Below, in pieces: positions 1 to 20,344 of a DNA stretch of 64,000 bases. A program made the translations under genes and the position numbers. The DNA lies in contig OX243811.1 in assembly GCA_945859605.1 (NCBI GenBank), forward strand, positions 35,816,250 to 35,880,249. Reading direction: 5' to 3'. Every line of letters begins with the position of its first letter. Positions within the stretch are counted from its first letter, which is position 1. This stretch comes from Lumbricus rubellus (lineage: Eukaryota; Annelida; Clitellata; Crassiclitellata; Lumbricidae). The notes under the pieces are model-generated. The model searched no databases, was not told where the DNA came from, and saw only the letters and a list, made by a program, of their open reading frames with translations.

Positions 1-773
1 TTTGAAGATGCATTTCTACAAAAAATGTAACCATAAAAACAGAAACATTAATACATTCAAGAGAAGTATGGGATAACAACTTGAACAATTGCAGCAACGT
101 TTTGGATAGATGCAAAGACAGATTAAATGTTAGCATCTAAGGATGGGTGTGAGGCCAAAAGGTATAGGCAGCACATTTATTAACATGTCCCATTGTGTCC
201 CTATTAATATTCCTCAGAAACACAATCACAGGGCACCCAATCAAAATAGCACCGATAAAATCACTCTCCTGTGCAGGTCTCTTGAAGGGGTGCTATATAA
301 ATCCAAAGAATAACTGAATGAAAAGAATGATGCATTATCGAATGACCGACGATGATGACTCAAAATAAATACCAGTATTTGCTTTAGAAACTCTTTGCCC
401 AACAGTGCTGCTAAAAGTTTCATTCTGGAATTGAGCAGCACACCATCTGCTTTGTATAAACTAGTGATGCAAGACAAAACCAGTCACCTGTTCCAATGCA
501 TTCATTGCCATTACAATCCAACATTTTTTACCATTGTCCTCAGTGGCAATTGTACTATACCAGAACTTGACGAGTACAAGCTAATGTTTCATAACTGGTT
601 ATTTTCCAGACAATCTTTAAAATCCAGGGCTTCATTTCTACTTAGGGCAAATATAACGATCACGATGACAATGACAACGACGAAAACAAAAAATATAACA
701 AACAATACTAATAATGATAATAATAATAAACTAAAAAATAATAATAGTAATAATAAAGTTGTGAATTTCATAC
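1..773. other. USP9X intron, no exon seen
   Basis: No further USP9X coding sequence is recognisable here. It holds an imperfect AAT-rich microsatellite at about 700-757, close to the donor of USP9X exon 2. Small open frames in this stretch have no recognisable similarity. Confidence 0.5.
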
Positions 774-1912
774 ATGTATCTCATGTTTCCATCCACTGAC
801 GGCTTCATCTGTGAGTATCTTTGTAAATGAAATCGTCAGACCTTCTCGAAAGAATCGCTGGCAAGCTTCGCTTCTTGTATCGAGGCCTAAACAGTAAAAA
901 CGAGCAATAAATCAAACACAGGACTACATATCCCTTATGATTAAATCAGATGAGGGTACTGGTCCACTAAAACAGAGTTTCACTTCACAATCTTTTTTTG
1001 CCACGATTAAATATGGTACTCACTCAAATAAAAGTAGGGAGGTTGAACAAGGCGTTCAGTCGTTGGGTTACTGTGGCTGTGCTTGTGCCCTAGAATAATT
1101 CATTTAAATCAGAACCAAGTTTCTGAGGAATTTTAGCTGCCTTTAGTTAGCTTCACAGACCATGTTTCTGACGAGTTTCCATGGTGGCATTTTAACAAGT
1201 GTTTGACCTTTATCTTTTATGGCTTTGCTATATTACCGGCACTCACCTCAGAACATCAATAAGATTCAACTAACTTCCTTACTTTCTTGTTCAGAAAACA
1301 CACTGCGTTCACTACAACAATGATTCACTACATAGTACATTTCTTGCATCAATGTGAATTATCGTCATCAAAACACTGTACTACATTTCTTATCAACGTT
1401 ATTCAATATATACTCAACATTGTCACATGAATTAACTGCAATACATTTCATGCTAAGATCAATAATGGTACCTACTGCAACAAGACTCAACTGTGTTACC
1501 TTTCCTGCCAATGTCAAACACCATACCAAGTGCTATAAAAAAGGCTTCCATATATCTTACCTTTCTTGCAGAGGTCAATGACGGCATCAAGAAGGATTTC
1601 TAGTTCTCCATTGTGAAGCACAGGCACAACCCATCTCGGTCGGTTGATCATCTCATCCAGCCGCGCCATCTCCGCATGCGGAAACTCCGGTTCCTGTCCA
1701 TCTTCCAACTGGTGACTTGGCACCGCAATGCCCTCTGCTTCGCTAGGCTGCGACTCTGGACTTGAAGGATTTGCCGGCTGATCTGACCCAGATGACCCTG
1801 GTGGGGAAGCGGGACTTGGTCCGGGAATCTGTCCCACATCTGGGTTGATTGCCGGTGGTGGAACTTGCTTTGGATCATCTGCAACTGGGGAGGACTTTGT
1901 AACAATTGTCAT
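774..1912 (-). CDS. USP9X: USP9X-type ubiquitin hydrolase, N-terminal two coding exons (partial)
   Basis: USP9X is a very large cytoplasmic deubiquitinase that removes ubiquitin from many substrates, including TGF-beta/BMP pathway proteins. Exons on the minus strand: 1912-1561 and 886-774. The first coding exon is entered through a good acceptor (TTTGCTTTTAG just right of 1914), two bases before the ATG, as expected if the 5' UTR lies in an upstream exon. It encodes a Pro/Ser-rich disordered leader followed by the family hallmark [15 protein letters not shown] and [12 protein letters not shown]. The donor after AAG AAA G is phase 1 and joins exon 2, which reads [20 protein letters not shown] and [12 protein letters not shown], closely matching the same position in vertebrate USP9X. 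The window covers about 155 residues of a protein normally near 2,500; the catalytic USP domain is off the left edge. I did not find the next expected exon in bases 1-773, which are probably intron. Confidence 0.93.
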
Positions 1913-1914
1913 GC

Positions 1915-4900
1915 CTAAAAGCAAACGCAACACAGACACATTCAAATGTGCTTTAGGCCTCTCCTCGTGATGTGTAAAAATCTGAAAATTGGAGAAGTCT
2001 TAACATGGGCCTAGGGCTGATTCCCAAGTTGGACTGGCAGCGGCATAGATACCAAAGATGGGTCAAGATACAATCTTGACTAAAAGAGGGTTATGAACAT
2101 TGTAAGCACTGCGACGATTATCAAGAACATGGAATGGTGAAAAACTGAAATTCTGCTTTATTGTGGAAATACAACTCATGGTCAACTCAACTTAATAACA
2201 GCATATTGCTATGACAAACGCATTGCAAAAAAGCCTTTAATTCATCAACCATTCGATCAGAGCTAGAGCTGTCAATTGTGATGCATAATAATCCTTTCAT
2301 TTGGAAGCTCTCACAAATTTGTCCACTGTTCAGTGTGCAGATTTTTCACTCAGTCAATTGGAATGAGGGCAAGGGTGTCTGGTGATGCAAATTTAGTGAC
2401 AAAATACCCAACATGTCAGAATCTGGTATGGAACAGCATTGGCATTAAAAATTCATTCAATAGATTTTGGAAACAGCGAAACTCAAACTGAATGCAAAGA
2501 GGGCAGTCTGGATAGACTTAATGTAAGAACCATTTGCAAGAATCCGCAAGTTCTTCCAAATATGTGATAACTATACAAATACGTGAAGTAATTTCCAAGA
2601 TGGATCCATGATAAATTTTGAATACAGCGCATTCAGGCATTCTCAATGCTAAATTTTTAACATCTGTCGTTCCTATCCGGACTCATGTCCATTATCGACA
2701 GTGCCAGTATCTACCAGCCACATCTCAGTATACGATGCACTCAACCAGTAAGTATCAATATGAATTCTTAAGTAATAACGGGATTACTGTTTATATTGTT
2801 TTTTACCATATGAACTTCGCTTAGTCGTGTACATATGTCTTGGGTTTAGTCTTGGCACCCAAATTTCTGTCTTTTCTCAGAGTTGGTACCCCACTGCCTT
2901 GTCTCAAATGTTTAATTCTTGCATAAAACGCTGCATGTCAAAAGTGCAAAAGGAGGGTGCACCACTGCACCCTTAACCATAAACTTCGCATTTGTTTGCT
3001 AATGGCTATTCAGTATTCAGGTCAAGATTATTTAAACCAAAAAATAAAAATTTAGTAATTAAACCGCGATTTTATATTTCTCCTCTTTATTCAGCTGGTC
3101 GTTTGACTCATTGTTATTGTTTGGCTAACAAGAAATTATATGATGTTTGACTAGTCCATTCGTTACCGGCTGTCTAATTCCGCAGTCCGCCCCATTTCAC
3201 AATGTTTAATTCTGTGGAATCGGATCACAAAAACCTCGCTCGACTTTATCACAATCACGAAGTCAATTACTTCCATAGTCCCTTTGACAAAATCTGCATG
3301 ATTCTGAATGCTGCAGACTTTAATAGCGAGTGGAAAATATGGCGACACAAGTATTGCGAACGCCGCAATTTATCCAGTCTAATACCTCAAATACGAGTTC
3401 TACGCACTGAACCAACCTGCAGACGTATCAAACGAAATGATACCAAAGAAGTTACTCGGCTAAGGTGAAAATAAACAGCAGAGACCTTGGAGTCACTGTC
3501 AGTTTGCGTTTTAAATATTATACATCATTCCCTACAGATCATCATCCGCCATAAACCGTTGCTTTGCAAGTGTCGCTAATGCCGTCGGTCAACAGCCCGC
3601 AAGAAATAAAGCAGTCCCCTAGAAATAGTAGTCGCATATCAATACCTTGAAATATTATTTATCCATTCGACCGCATGGCAAACTCGAGAGAATCAACTTG
3701 TTCTCTGGATCTCAGTCATGGCAAGATCATTTTTGGCAAATTGAACTGAGTCTGCTCCAGTAGCTACTTGGTCCTAACTTCCTATGGTGTTAGGTGCTTT
3801 GTAAGGACAGAAACGTGACAGAAACAGAAGGCTTCGGTGGGACCCTGCTCCGCGCTAGCCTACATCTGCATCACTGATCGGACCCGAAACAAATTCATCT
3901 AAGAAGTTCTGTAAGAAACTTAAAATTATAAGCGTTTAATATTTAGTGGCAAAATTTACAATTCTCCGCATACCCTAATAGCATGCCCTGCATTAAGCTG
4001 GGACAAATAGCCTATAGCCTAACGCATAGAATACAAATAGCGTAGCCTATAGGCCTACAATACACAAATCATCCCAGCCGTAGGCCTAATATATCTTCGT
4101 CAATTATTCACCATCCAGCCACTTCGTTCAACCCGCTCCTATAGCCTATAGCCATTGCCGTTCCATCTCTTTGGAACAAACTCCGCCAGCACTACGACTA
4201 GGCTATAACTTCTGACCCATCTTAGCCTAGCTATACTAACTCACCCAAACTCGATCGAGCCACCTCTCGCTATTTCCCCACAGGTCTCCCATTCAAAAGT
4301 GAAGACATTGCTTTTTCACAAATCCTATCCTGATTCCTCCTCGAGATCTCCTCACATCCCTCGTCATTTCAACTCTAGATATCATCCGGCCACCTAGGCT
4401 ATAGGCCTAGACCGTCTATAATTTTTTTGTCTGACTGTCTGACTCGAACTCCGGATTTTGACCCACTGCCTAGCCTAGCCTAACGATTTTGTTGTGATTA
4501 TAAACGCCTGTGAATAAGCTGGTTCCCGAGACTTCGCTTTTGTGGGCGCTGTAGAAGTTCCGAAATTACGATTAGGCCTACGATATGGCAGGCCTAGGCC
4601 TACGGAATATGGATTAGTCTACGGTAAGTAGGCTACTGAGCAGTAGGCCTATTCCATATAAATTTTTGCATCGATGGTTCAGCACGTGTCTTGTGACGTG
4701 ACTAACGAAACCAATTGTAATTGTAATTGTAATTGAACATTTAGGCTATATAGCGCCACTTCAAGAGAACTCCTAGAGTAGCCTACGCTCATATCAATGA
4801 GTACGCTCATGCTCTAAATATAAATATCGATGAGTACGCTTCATAGACATCTTACATTTAATAATATAGATCTATGGTTCGCTTTTATTGCACATAGACC

Positions 4901-5236
4901 AACTGCTCATCTCGCGACTTTAGGCTACTTTCTGACGATCTCGCAACGAAACGAGCATTTCCGAAATCCAGAGCGACACCTACAAGTTCGAAGACTCGAA
5001 CACTAGCGTCTTATAGTGTTCGAGTCTTAGTGACCAGACGAAAAGTTAAAGAGAAGAAGGCGAATTGGCCCACATCGCTAATTAGGCCTATTATTCAAAA
5101 CTGTAGGCCTACGTGGTTATTATAGCCTATATAGGCCTACTGCTGAGCCGCTGTTTATGGCTTAATTATAGGCTATAATTGCGAAATGACGTTCTTAATT
5201 CACTAATAATTCTGAAAAATGTTTAACGTTTTGTAA
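1915..5236. other. 5' flank of USP9X; no coding sequence recognised
   Basis: This should hold the USP9X promoter and non-coding first exon(s), since the coding start sits just inside an exon with an upstream acceptor. I could not place the transcription start. The stretch 3970-5240 is very rich in TAGGCCTA and related short motifs. A perfect 15-bp-arm hairpin lies at 4991-5028. The small open frames here look like chance. Confidence 0.4.
4991..5028. repeat. Perfect inverted repeat (hairpin)
   Basis: Arms at 4991-5005 and 5014-5028 are perfect reverse complements (15 bp) around an 8-base loop. There is no T-run or gene next to it, so it is not an obvious terminator or small RNA gene. Confidence 0.8.
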
Positions 5237-5244
5237 CATTAGGC

Positions 5245-6071
5245 CAGGGCCGGCCTTAGCCCAAATGGCGCCCTAGGCAAGGCAAGGCATACATTTGGCG
5301 CCCCAGGCATAGGCCTGCATTTGGCGCTCTTAGATTCCCACTCAATTGTTCAGCCCACGTCAGAATCTAAAGATGAATTAACCAGAGCCGGTTTACGCTC
5401 ACAAGGCCGTAGCCGGGATTTTATTTCGGGGGATGTTTTCTTGACCGTGAATTTTGAGGTGCGTACACGCTGCGGTCGACTTTTTCTGAAGACTTTTTTG
5501 TTAGTCGTAGAATTTTCTGACGTCCAAAAACATTATTTTCCGCGATTTTCGACTATTTTCTGCTCAAAATTATGCCCACATTACGCACTGTCATGTGCTA
5601 GCAAATGCATAATTATTTCTTTTTACATTATTTCATTTCGGGGGTGTTCAAACACCAAAATTTACATCCCCCTAACTACGGCCTTGTACGCTCAACTGAG
5701 TAATTCATTCTAATTTCTTTATTAGTACACTGAAGGCTGGAAAATATTCAATTTTGTGGAGAATGGTATAAGTTTTAAAAAAAATATTAAAATAAACTAT
5801 TATTGAAATGGCGCCCTCTTTGATGGAAATGGCGCCCCTAGAACTTGGCGCCTCATGCAACTGCCTGCTTTGCCTATGCCTAAGGTCGGCCCTGCCTCAG
5901 TTACTGCCCCTTTCTTGAAGACATTGTTTTAAATTCTTTCCATTAGCGAAAGTCTTGAGTTTAAAACAATGTAGTGTAAAAAAAAATAAATTCGCCGGTG
6001 CCGCGGCGCCCCCCAAAGGCTGCGGCGCCCTAGGCAACTGCCTACTTTGCCTATAGCTTGGGCCGGCCCTG
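5245..6071. mobile_element. hAT-type non-autonomous element with CAGGGCCGGCC ends
   Basis: The ends read CAGGGCCGGCCTTAGC and its reverse complement GC..GGGCCGGCCCTG. The 8-bp duplication CATTAGGC flanks both sides (5237-5244 and 6072-6079). CAGGG-type termini with 8-bp duplications are typical of hAT DNA transposons. No transposase frame is seen. A second internal end of the same family (GGTCGGCCCTG near 5885-5895) suggests that two copies merged or nested. A different element is inserted at 5402-5686. Confidence 0.85.
5402..5686. mobile_element. MITE with CAAGGCCGTAGC ends, nested
   Basis: A 285-bp element with terminal inverted repeats CAAGGCCGTAGC and GCTACGGCCTTG-like (one end reads ACTACGGCCTTG). 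It is flanked by the 8-bp duplication TACGCTCA (5394-5401 and 5687-5694). It carries a short copy of the motif family (GTCG..AATTTTCTGA) that is massively amplified in the related element at 16263-17901. Confidence 0.85.
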
Positions 6072-6079
6072 CATTAGGC

Positions 6080-7896
6080 TACAGGTATATAGGATGGTTA
6101 CAGGACTAAAACACGCTAGCTCTAATATGGTAGTCCTATTGGACTCACTATGTGCGTAGCCTGCGTAGGCCCTACACATAACTGGGGCAGTGGGGTCAGA
6201 CGTTGATTTATGTGGAGTTGGGGTGTGTTCTACCGTGTGTAAGGAACACTTTAGCCTACTAGGCTATAGTTTACGGGCCCTAGGAAATACTGGAGTTGAA
6301 CATGGGCGGAGTTTATCAGGGGCTAATTACAGGCCTCGGACAAATAGGCTTACCCATGTAATTAGAAATTGCATTTTTCAAGCTCTTGCTAAAACATTTA
6401 TCGTGACATTCGTGACCATTGTGTTCTGCCTCTCCTGCAAAAATCTGTGGGGCGCCCATGCGCGTGGAGCTACAGGCCTACTGCTGACCCGAAGGGAGGA
6501 GTTGCTTTCATAATTTTTTGGACAACAAACTGCTCGCAGTCGCAGGTTTCAGGAACATCTGCTTTCCAGCTCTATACTGTTGTTGCAATAAGGAATTCAC
6601 TCGGTCGCTTCAATAAAGCTTTGCCTAACTGGCAGTCACTTAGCGACATGTATTGGGGGCCTATTGTCAGGGTGAGAATTGCCGGGGGCTTGGGGTTATA
6701 ACCCCCAGTCTTTCTTAGAGCCCCATAGTAGGCCTAAAGTCTGCTTTCACACTTCAGTTCCAATTAAGTGGATATATTCCAACGCCAAGTCGCCAACCCC
6801 CAGTTGTTTTTCCACAGTTCTCACACTGCCTATATTGTGTGATGACTTGTCGCTTAATTACGTCTTTAGACTTAGGTTTACCGTTTAGGCTACTACATTC
6901 CTTGTCGACTGTATAGGCCTACAATCATTTCTCGATAGATAAAACATAGCCTACGAATACATTCAATACAGCATCCAAATGCTTCTAATATAGCCTTAAA
7001 AATAGGCAAATGCATGTATTCAGCTAGAACTTCAAATTCGTCCATGTGAAGTTCAAATATTGAAAAGCGTAGAGCTCTTGTGGGATGCCTAAAAGCATAG
7101 GCCCGCATTATGTTAGCAAAAGTTAACATAGGCTATTAGACCTAATTGTCTATAGGCATAGGTCTTCACACACACACATGCAGATGCAGAGGAAACTTAT
7201 ACAATTACTGCAGAGTGGTTTTACTGAAAACAAAGATGTATTCTTTTTTGCATTTATTTTTCGATATTCGACAACTTAACATTTCCAACTTTCAAATCAT
7301 TCACATTGCTGTTTTCAGTATCTCTGTTCGGTTGCATTATTTTATGGCTATATTTAGAATTTGCATTACATTTAAGATTCTTAGGTTGACATAAAATGTT
7401 CAAATCGAACCATTTGCATCAGTAGACATGTACGTATAGATTAGAGGCATCATATATATCATTAATAGCTCAGAGTTCCCCTATTAATTTTGTGTGTGTG
7501 TTTTTTCAAGTGTAGGCAATATGAACCAGTGTGTTTAGGATCTTTTGGCTGGTGAAGAGTTTATGGGTGAACTGTATAATGTAATGTAAATCAACTGTGT
7601 TGCATCTTCATTGGGAAATGTGCTGTACCAGTGGGAGTGGAAATGGCTACAGGACAGAACTTACTTAACTATAATTATGAGAAGCTTATAGGCCTAATCA
7701 GTGGGAGTTAATACGAGTTCATGTATGGAAGAGGCCGAAAATGTGGAGCGAAATGTGGATATGATGATGGTGAAAGTAGTTTGAACCATTGAGGTCGAAG
7801 ATCTCCAACAGGCAAAATAGTAATAATATATGTTGAGAATAAATCTTAAGGCAGTGTGCACAGAAATCGATGTGTAGCTGATTTATCCTCTCATCT
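6080..7896. other. Intergenic, 3' of EBPL; repeat fragments
   Basis: No gene is recognised. There is a fragment of the CATGRRCGGARTTTATCAGGGG-ended family near 6304-6327, one MITE at 6668-6828, and otherwise AT-rich DNA with many TAGGCCTA motifs. The EBPL 3' UTR must start at 7896 and run leftwards; no clear polyadenylation hexamer was identified. Confidence 0.45.
6668..6828. mobile_element. MITE, CAGGGTGAGAATTGCCGGGG family, copy 1
   Basis: Starts CAGGGTGAGAATTG and ends with GTTCTCACACTG, the inverted form. Two other copies lie at 14338-14475 and 43130-43273. The flanks read CCTATTGT and CCTATATTGT, compatible with a slightly decayed 8-bp duplication. The copy is more diverged than the other two and has an insertion containing TAGGCCTA. 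Confidence 0.75.
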
Positions 7897-8281
7897 CTAG
7901 CTATGCCAGAACCAACTGTTGCGATTGCGGAACAGACCGAAGCCACGACTCGTTGACCTGACGGGTGACTTCGTACGGTAAGGGGTGACGAATCGCATGA
8001 CGCCAGTGGATGCGTCGAGATATGTTTCGAAGAGGATGAGGAGAGGAACGAAGGTCCAGATGAGGTTGTAGACGATAACGTAGAGTATGAGGTTGGTGGG
8101 GTTCGACCCGCTGATGTTAGCAAAGCCGGACACAAGCTCAGGTCCAAAGACGAGCCAGGCTGAAACAAAATAGGCCTATAATATTTATACTCATATAGGC
8201 ACACACACGCGCGCGCACGTACGCACGCACACACGCACACACACACGCACACACTCTCTCTCTCTCTTTCTCTTTCTCTCT

Positions 8282-8373
<92 letters not shown>

Positions 8374-11196
8374 ACAACAACAACAACAATATGACGGTTC
8401 TGACCATTTATTTATTTTGGCAAATATATACGTACTAGGTAAACGATTAAACTCTGTTGCTGCTGATACCGACGACGATGATGATGATGATGACGACGAT
8501 GATGATGATGATGATGAGGTCATGATCATGATGATGAGGTCATGATCATGATAAAGAAGTCACGCGATCAGTAATCGGTATACTTTTCAGATACACAGGT
8601 ATGCAAGACAAGAACATGGAATGGTGAAAAACAGAAATTCTGCTTTCAAGGATGTAATTTTTGTTACACAAAGTCGTGGTGACAACCCCGTCGAATTTTC
8701 CCAATTAACTTCTTCTCCCTCTTTACTTCTCCATTCCATTTTCCTCGTCGTCGTCTTCTCTGTCTCCTAGATAGGAACTAAGTAGCCTATGCCACAATGC
8801 CATGTCCGCCACTTAATAATATGGTCGCTCGCAGTATATGAAAACTAAGAAAATATCACCGCCGTTTGTGTTACTGTCGTTGCTGGAACTTCACATCAAC
8901 ACATTAACAATTATATTATGTGGCAAAATTTCAATATAGGCCTATATATAATTTATATATATAATTATATATATAATTATAAATATAATTAGACATATAT
9001 ATATAATTATAAATATAATTTTTATATATAGATCTATATAATTATATCAGAACCGGGCCAGACAGTGGAAAGGACGGTCATCGCCGCTTTAGGAAGTGGT
9101 GGTGAAGCGAAAAGAATACGAGGTAGGCTAACGCTGACTTAGAGTTGACCTGTGCAACGTGCATGGCACATTCTATAAGCGGCCTACATGCATGCCTAAG
9201 TCAATTTTTTATCGAATGGTAGACCTAACATAATTATGCCTAAATGTTGTCAAAGCTAATTAACTGAGAACAAAAGGGTCAGCTGCTGACAATGTATCTG
9301 ATGATGATAATCATCAAAGCAATTAAATAACATAAAGAAGAATACGACTTTAACACGAATTTCAGCGTGAAGAACAAGAATAAAATTAAGAAAAGCAATA
9401 GAATTCCAAAGGCCTAATAGCCACATATTATAGTAGCTATAGGGGGTTCTACAATGCACATCAAAAGATGATCTGCGAGGTTGTGTACCCCGTACCCTTG
9501 TACAGCTCATACAGATTTCCTTATATATAGGCTATAGGCCTAGACGACGCAGATCTTCAACGTAGTCTTGTAGGCTACACATTATGCATGCGTATAGCCT
9601 ACCTCTGTAGACCTGCATGAAGCTGGCGCACGTCTGGCAGAACTGGCGGTAGACGGTGTTGTAGACGATTCCTCGAACGACGAAGTACGCAAGGGTCGCC
9701 TCAAAAAAGACCGATCCCACATCGAGGGCCACAATCGAAGGGTCACACCTCATCCATCTCGCGTCCGCCTTTGCGTACTCCGTGGCTAGAACAAAGCACA
9801 CGTCCTGTAGGATAATACAGCAGTTTAATCTGGTATGTATAGGACTTTCATTAATTGTCGCGATGGAATGATTTAGACGGGATTCTCAAACGGACGAGTG
9901 CCTCTGGCGCGTGAACTCTGGCCAACCACGAAGCAGTTATTAACTGTAGCTGGGCTGGGAGCGCCTCCGAGAAGATCTCTCTCGGAGAAGCGCTATATAA
10001 ATTCTCAAAATCGCTTGATATAGGTATATAATTTGGGATTACGATTACGACTACGATTAAAATGGTCGTCTAACATCAAGATTAGACCTGATGATCGACT
10101 GATTACATTAGTAGGCCTACGGTTGGCTTGGCTATAATAGGCCTACCATAATATGTCGTTGGCTGACCGTGGCGCAAAAACAACCCATCTTACCTTACCT
10201 TTGAAATCGCGATTAGGTCTACCATACGCACCTTAGGCTACATGTAATTACCTTAGCCTAACTTGCTTACTCTGCATAAATTCTTAACCTTACCTTGTTT
10301 ACTGTTATCTCATCATAATTATGTTTACTTATTTTGCCTAAAAGCTTGTTTCTCTTGAGCGTCCTTTTGCTATTCTATCATACTTAGGCTCAACTTTACC
10401 GCTAGTTTACCACCATGTCGTACTCGTACTTTACCTTATCTTGCCTGACATGAGCTTCTTTAACTTAACTTTCTTTGTGATGATAGGCCTACTTCACACC
10501 TTCAAGTAGGCTATAGCCTACTAAACTTACCAGGAATGGCCAAACTGGCCATGGGTGAGGTCGCGAAGTTTCCACCAACCATGCACACAATCACAAACGG
10601 AAGATCCTAGAAAAACGCACCATCAACACTCGTAAAGGCAATTTGAAAATGGACTCGACACTCATAAAGGCAATTATTGCGCAGTGCAGACATAATAATG
10701 GATTATAATAATTATATCAGCAAATATTCATAATACAATATTCGTTTTTTGGAAAGTTGACGCAGTCGCAACTTTAAGACGTGATAGCCTACCTAGGGTC
10801 CTAGGCCTATACTATGAATTCTATAGTGCGCCGAAAACTGCGCGTTCTGAGGGGTGCTAGGCCTATAGATTAATTCATCCTCCGGATAGCTTTCAGGGGA
10901 GATAGAATATCACGCGACATCGGCCTATTATAGGCTAATCAAGAGGGCGCGGGGCGAACTGCCACCCCCACAACGATGACTAAAATTATATAGCCTACGA
11001 ATGCATGCAGAAGCCTTATTAAACGTACCAACGTGAGACGTGCAAGGACGACGAAAGTGAACCAGAGAAGGACGAATCTGTCTCTGCGAAGGAAGAAGAA
11101 CTTGTGGTTCAGCATATTTGCAATCAAGTACGTTAAGGTGAAGAGACCCAGCATATGGCCAATGGTGTAAAGAAGATTAAGTGCGCTGTCCTCCAT
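7897..11196 (-). CDS. EBPL: EBPL, emopamil-binding-protein-like (EXPERA family), complete
   Basis: A multi-pass ER membrane protein of the EXPERA family. EBP itself is the sterol delta8-delta7 isomerase; EBPL is its paralog, for which isomerase activity has not been shown. Four exons: 11196-11029, 10606-10531, 9785-9603 and 8159-7897, with phases 0, 1 and 1 all matching, giving 229 aa (human EBPL is 206). The diagnostic segment EYAKADARW starts at residue 84, followed by DPSIVALDVGSVFFEATLAY; human EBPL has EYGKADARW and DPTIVS at this place. Residues 62-82 read FVIVCMVGGNFATSPMASLA, matching the preceding loop. The last exon gives the final TM (NLIWTFVPLLILFETYLD) and a basic tail. For exon 3 I chose the acceptor TTGTTCTAG before 9785. 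Another AG about 22 bases upstream would break the frame. Intron 3 contains a long CA/CT microsatellite. Confidence 0.9.
8199..8390. repeat. (CA)n/(CT)n compound microsatellite
   Basis: CA-rich, CT-rich, then CA-rich tracts ending in ACAACAACA, within EBPL intron 3, starting about 40 bp upstream (in gene sense) of the last exon's acceptor. Long open frames here encode only repeats such as RERERE or VCVCVC and are artefacts. Confidence 0.95.
8468..8552. repeat. (GAT/GAC)n microsatellite with short duplication
   Basis: GATGATGAC-type triplets, followed by two copies of GATGATGAGGTCATGATCAT, in EBPL intron 3. Confidence 0.85.
8936..9045. repeat. AT-rich (TATATAATTA)n tract
   Basis: Imperfect repeats of ATATAATTATA-like units in EBPL intron 3; no gene content. 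Confidence 0.85.
9955..10005 (+). repeat. SINE 3'-end fragment
   Basis: GGGAGCGCCTC and AGCGCTATA resemble the 3' part of the tRNA-like SINE seen complete at 37769-38000. No promoter boxes are present, so it is a truncated copy within EBPL intron 2. Confidence 0.5.
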
Positions 11197-12092
11197 ATTC
11201 GATGATGATTTCGCTTCTGTTCAATTCATTCAAAGCTGATCTTTCCAGAAGGAGTAGGCTAATCCTTTTCTCGATTTCTTGTGCTCCTCTCGTGGGTATT
11301 TTTTTGCAGTAGGGTACTTTCGCCGCTTTTACTGTTTTCGTGGGCTTGCTTACTTCGTCCTCATCTGCAGGCTTCAACAGATCTGTGAAAATGTTCAAAG
11401 AATTTGATTTTTGCCTCTTAATTTCTTGTCGCAGTTTACCGATGCAAGTTGTTTCTGCCTACGAGGTCGGAAGTTGGAAAACGACTTTTACTTTCGGAAA
11501 TTCGATTCTAATTAATTTATTAATTTATGTAATATTTTTGTCCAACCGAACGATGTTAGCTGTTATCTGGTTGTGAATGACCGTTGCTTGGTTACCAGCG
11601 AGCGAGCTGTCTGTTTATGACGTCATTATTGACGCTGCGACTAAACCATGCGTAATAAATATGAAGTTTATTTACAACGCATAAGTTTATTATATAGCGC
11701 ATGCATTGAAACCAATTTGAAACTGCTCAGTGACAATTGCGGCCAGGTGGTTTTTAATTATTATTATTATCTATTAATAATAATTTCATTTATTGAACAA
11801 TCCGGTTGGCAACCGGTTAGAGTTAGACTAGGCCTACAGTGCAGGTTGTCATGTCATGTCAATACGCCGACGTCGCTTCGCGACGGTTGGCTGCATGAGT
11901 GGACCACAGTAGCCTACTCCAGCAAGATCTGTCACGCAAAACACTCGCTTGCTCACCAAACAGCTAGCGCGTTTCACCTGTCCAATAGTAATTAAATATA
12001 ATTGCAACTTGCGATGTTTAAAGGTTCGGCGAACGAAGTTAGACCTATAGGCCTATTAATTTAGGACTGCAATATTTAAACAGATAATTAAC

Positions 12093-12098
12093 TTTATT
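12093..12098 (-). promoter_or_regulatory. Polyadenylation signal AATAAA for the CUB-like receptor gene
   Basis: TTTATT on the + strand reads AATAAA on the minus strand, about 136 bases downstream of the stop codon at 12234-12236, giving a compact 3' UTR. Confidence 0.6.
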
Positions 12099-12233
12099 CC
12101 GGCAGACAAAGCAGACAGCATCGCGTGCTTTAGTAACACTGTTTCTTCGTCAGAGACGAGTTTTCTTTGCTTCTTGAACTCTTTGGTAACACGTGATCTC
12201 ATATAGGCCTACAGCTAGCCTACATGTAAGTTA

Positions 12234-20344
<8,111 letters not shown>

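Noticed and set aside
3202..3468. 88-codon plus-strand frame near the expected USP9X promoter
   Set aside because: No similarity recognised and no splice signals; could be 5' flank. Kept out for lack of support.
8138..8407. Long Arg/Glu and Val/Cys open frames
   Set aside because: They translate CT and CA dinucleotide repeats; the same applies to frames at 19020-19298, 22669-23067, 29187-29778 and 35298-35545.
9786..9807. Alternative upstream acceptor for EBPL exon 3
   Set aside because: It would add GACGTGTGCTTTGTTCTAG and shift the frame relative to the phase-1 donor of exon 2; the downstream acceptor restores the conserved TEYAKADARW frame.
11177..11398. 73-codon minus-strand frame overlapping the EBPL start
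   Set aside because: Different frame from EBPL, no recognisable domain; at most an upstream ORF in the 5' UTR.
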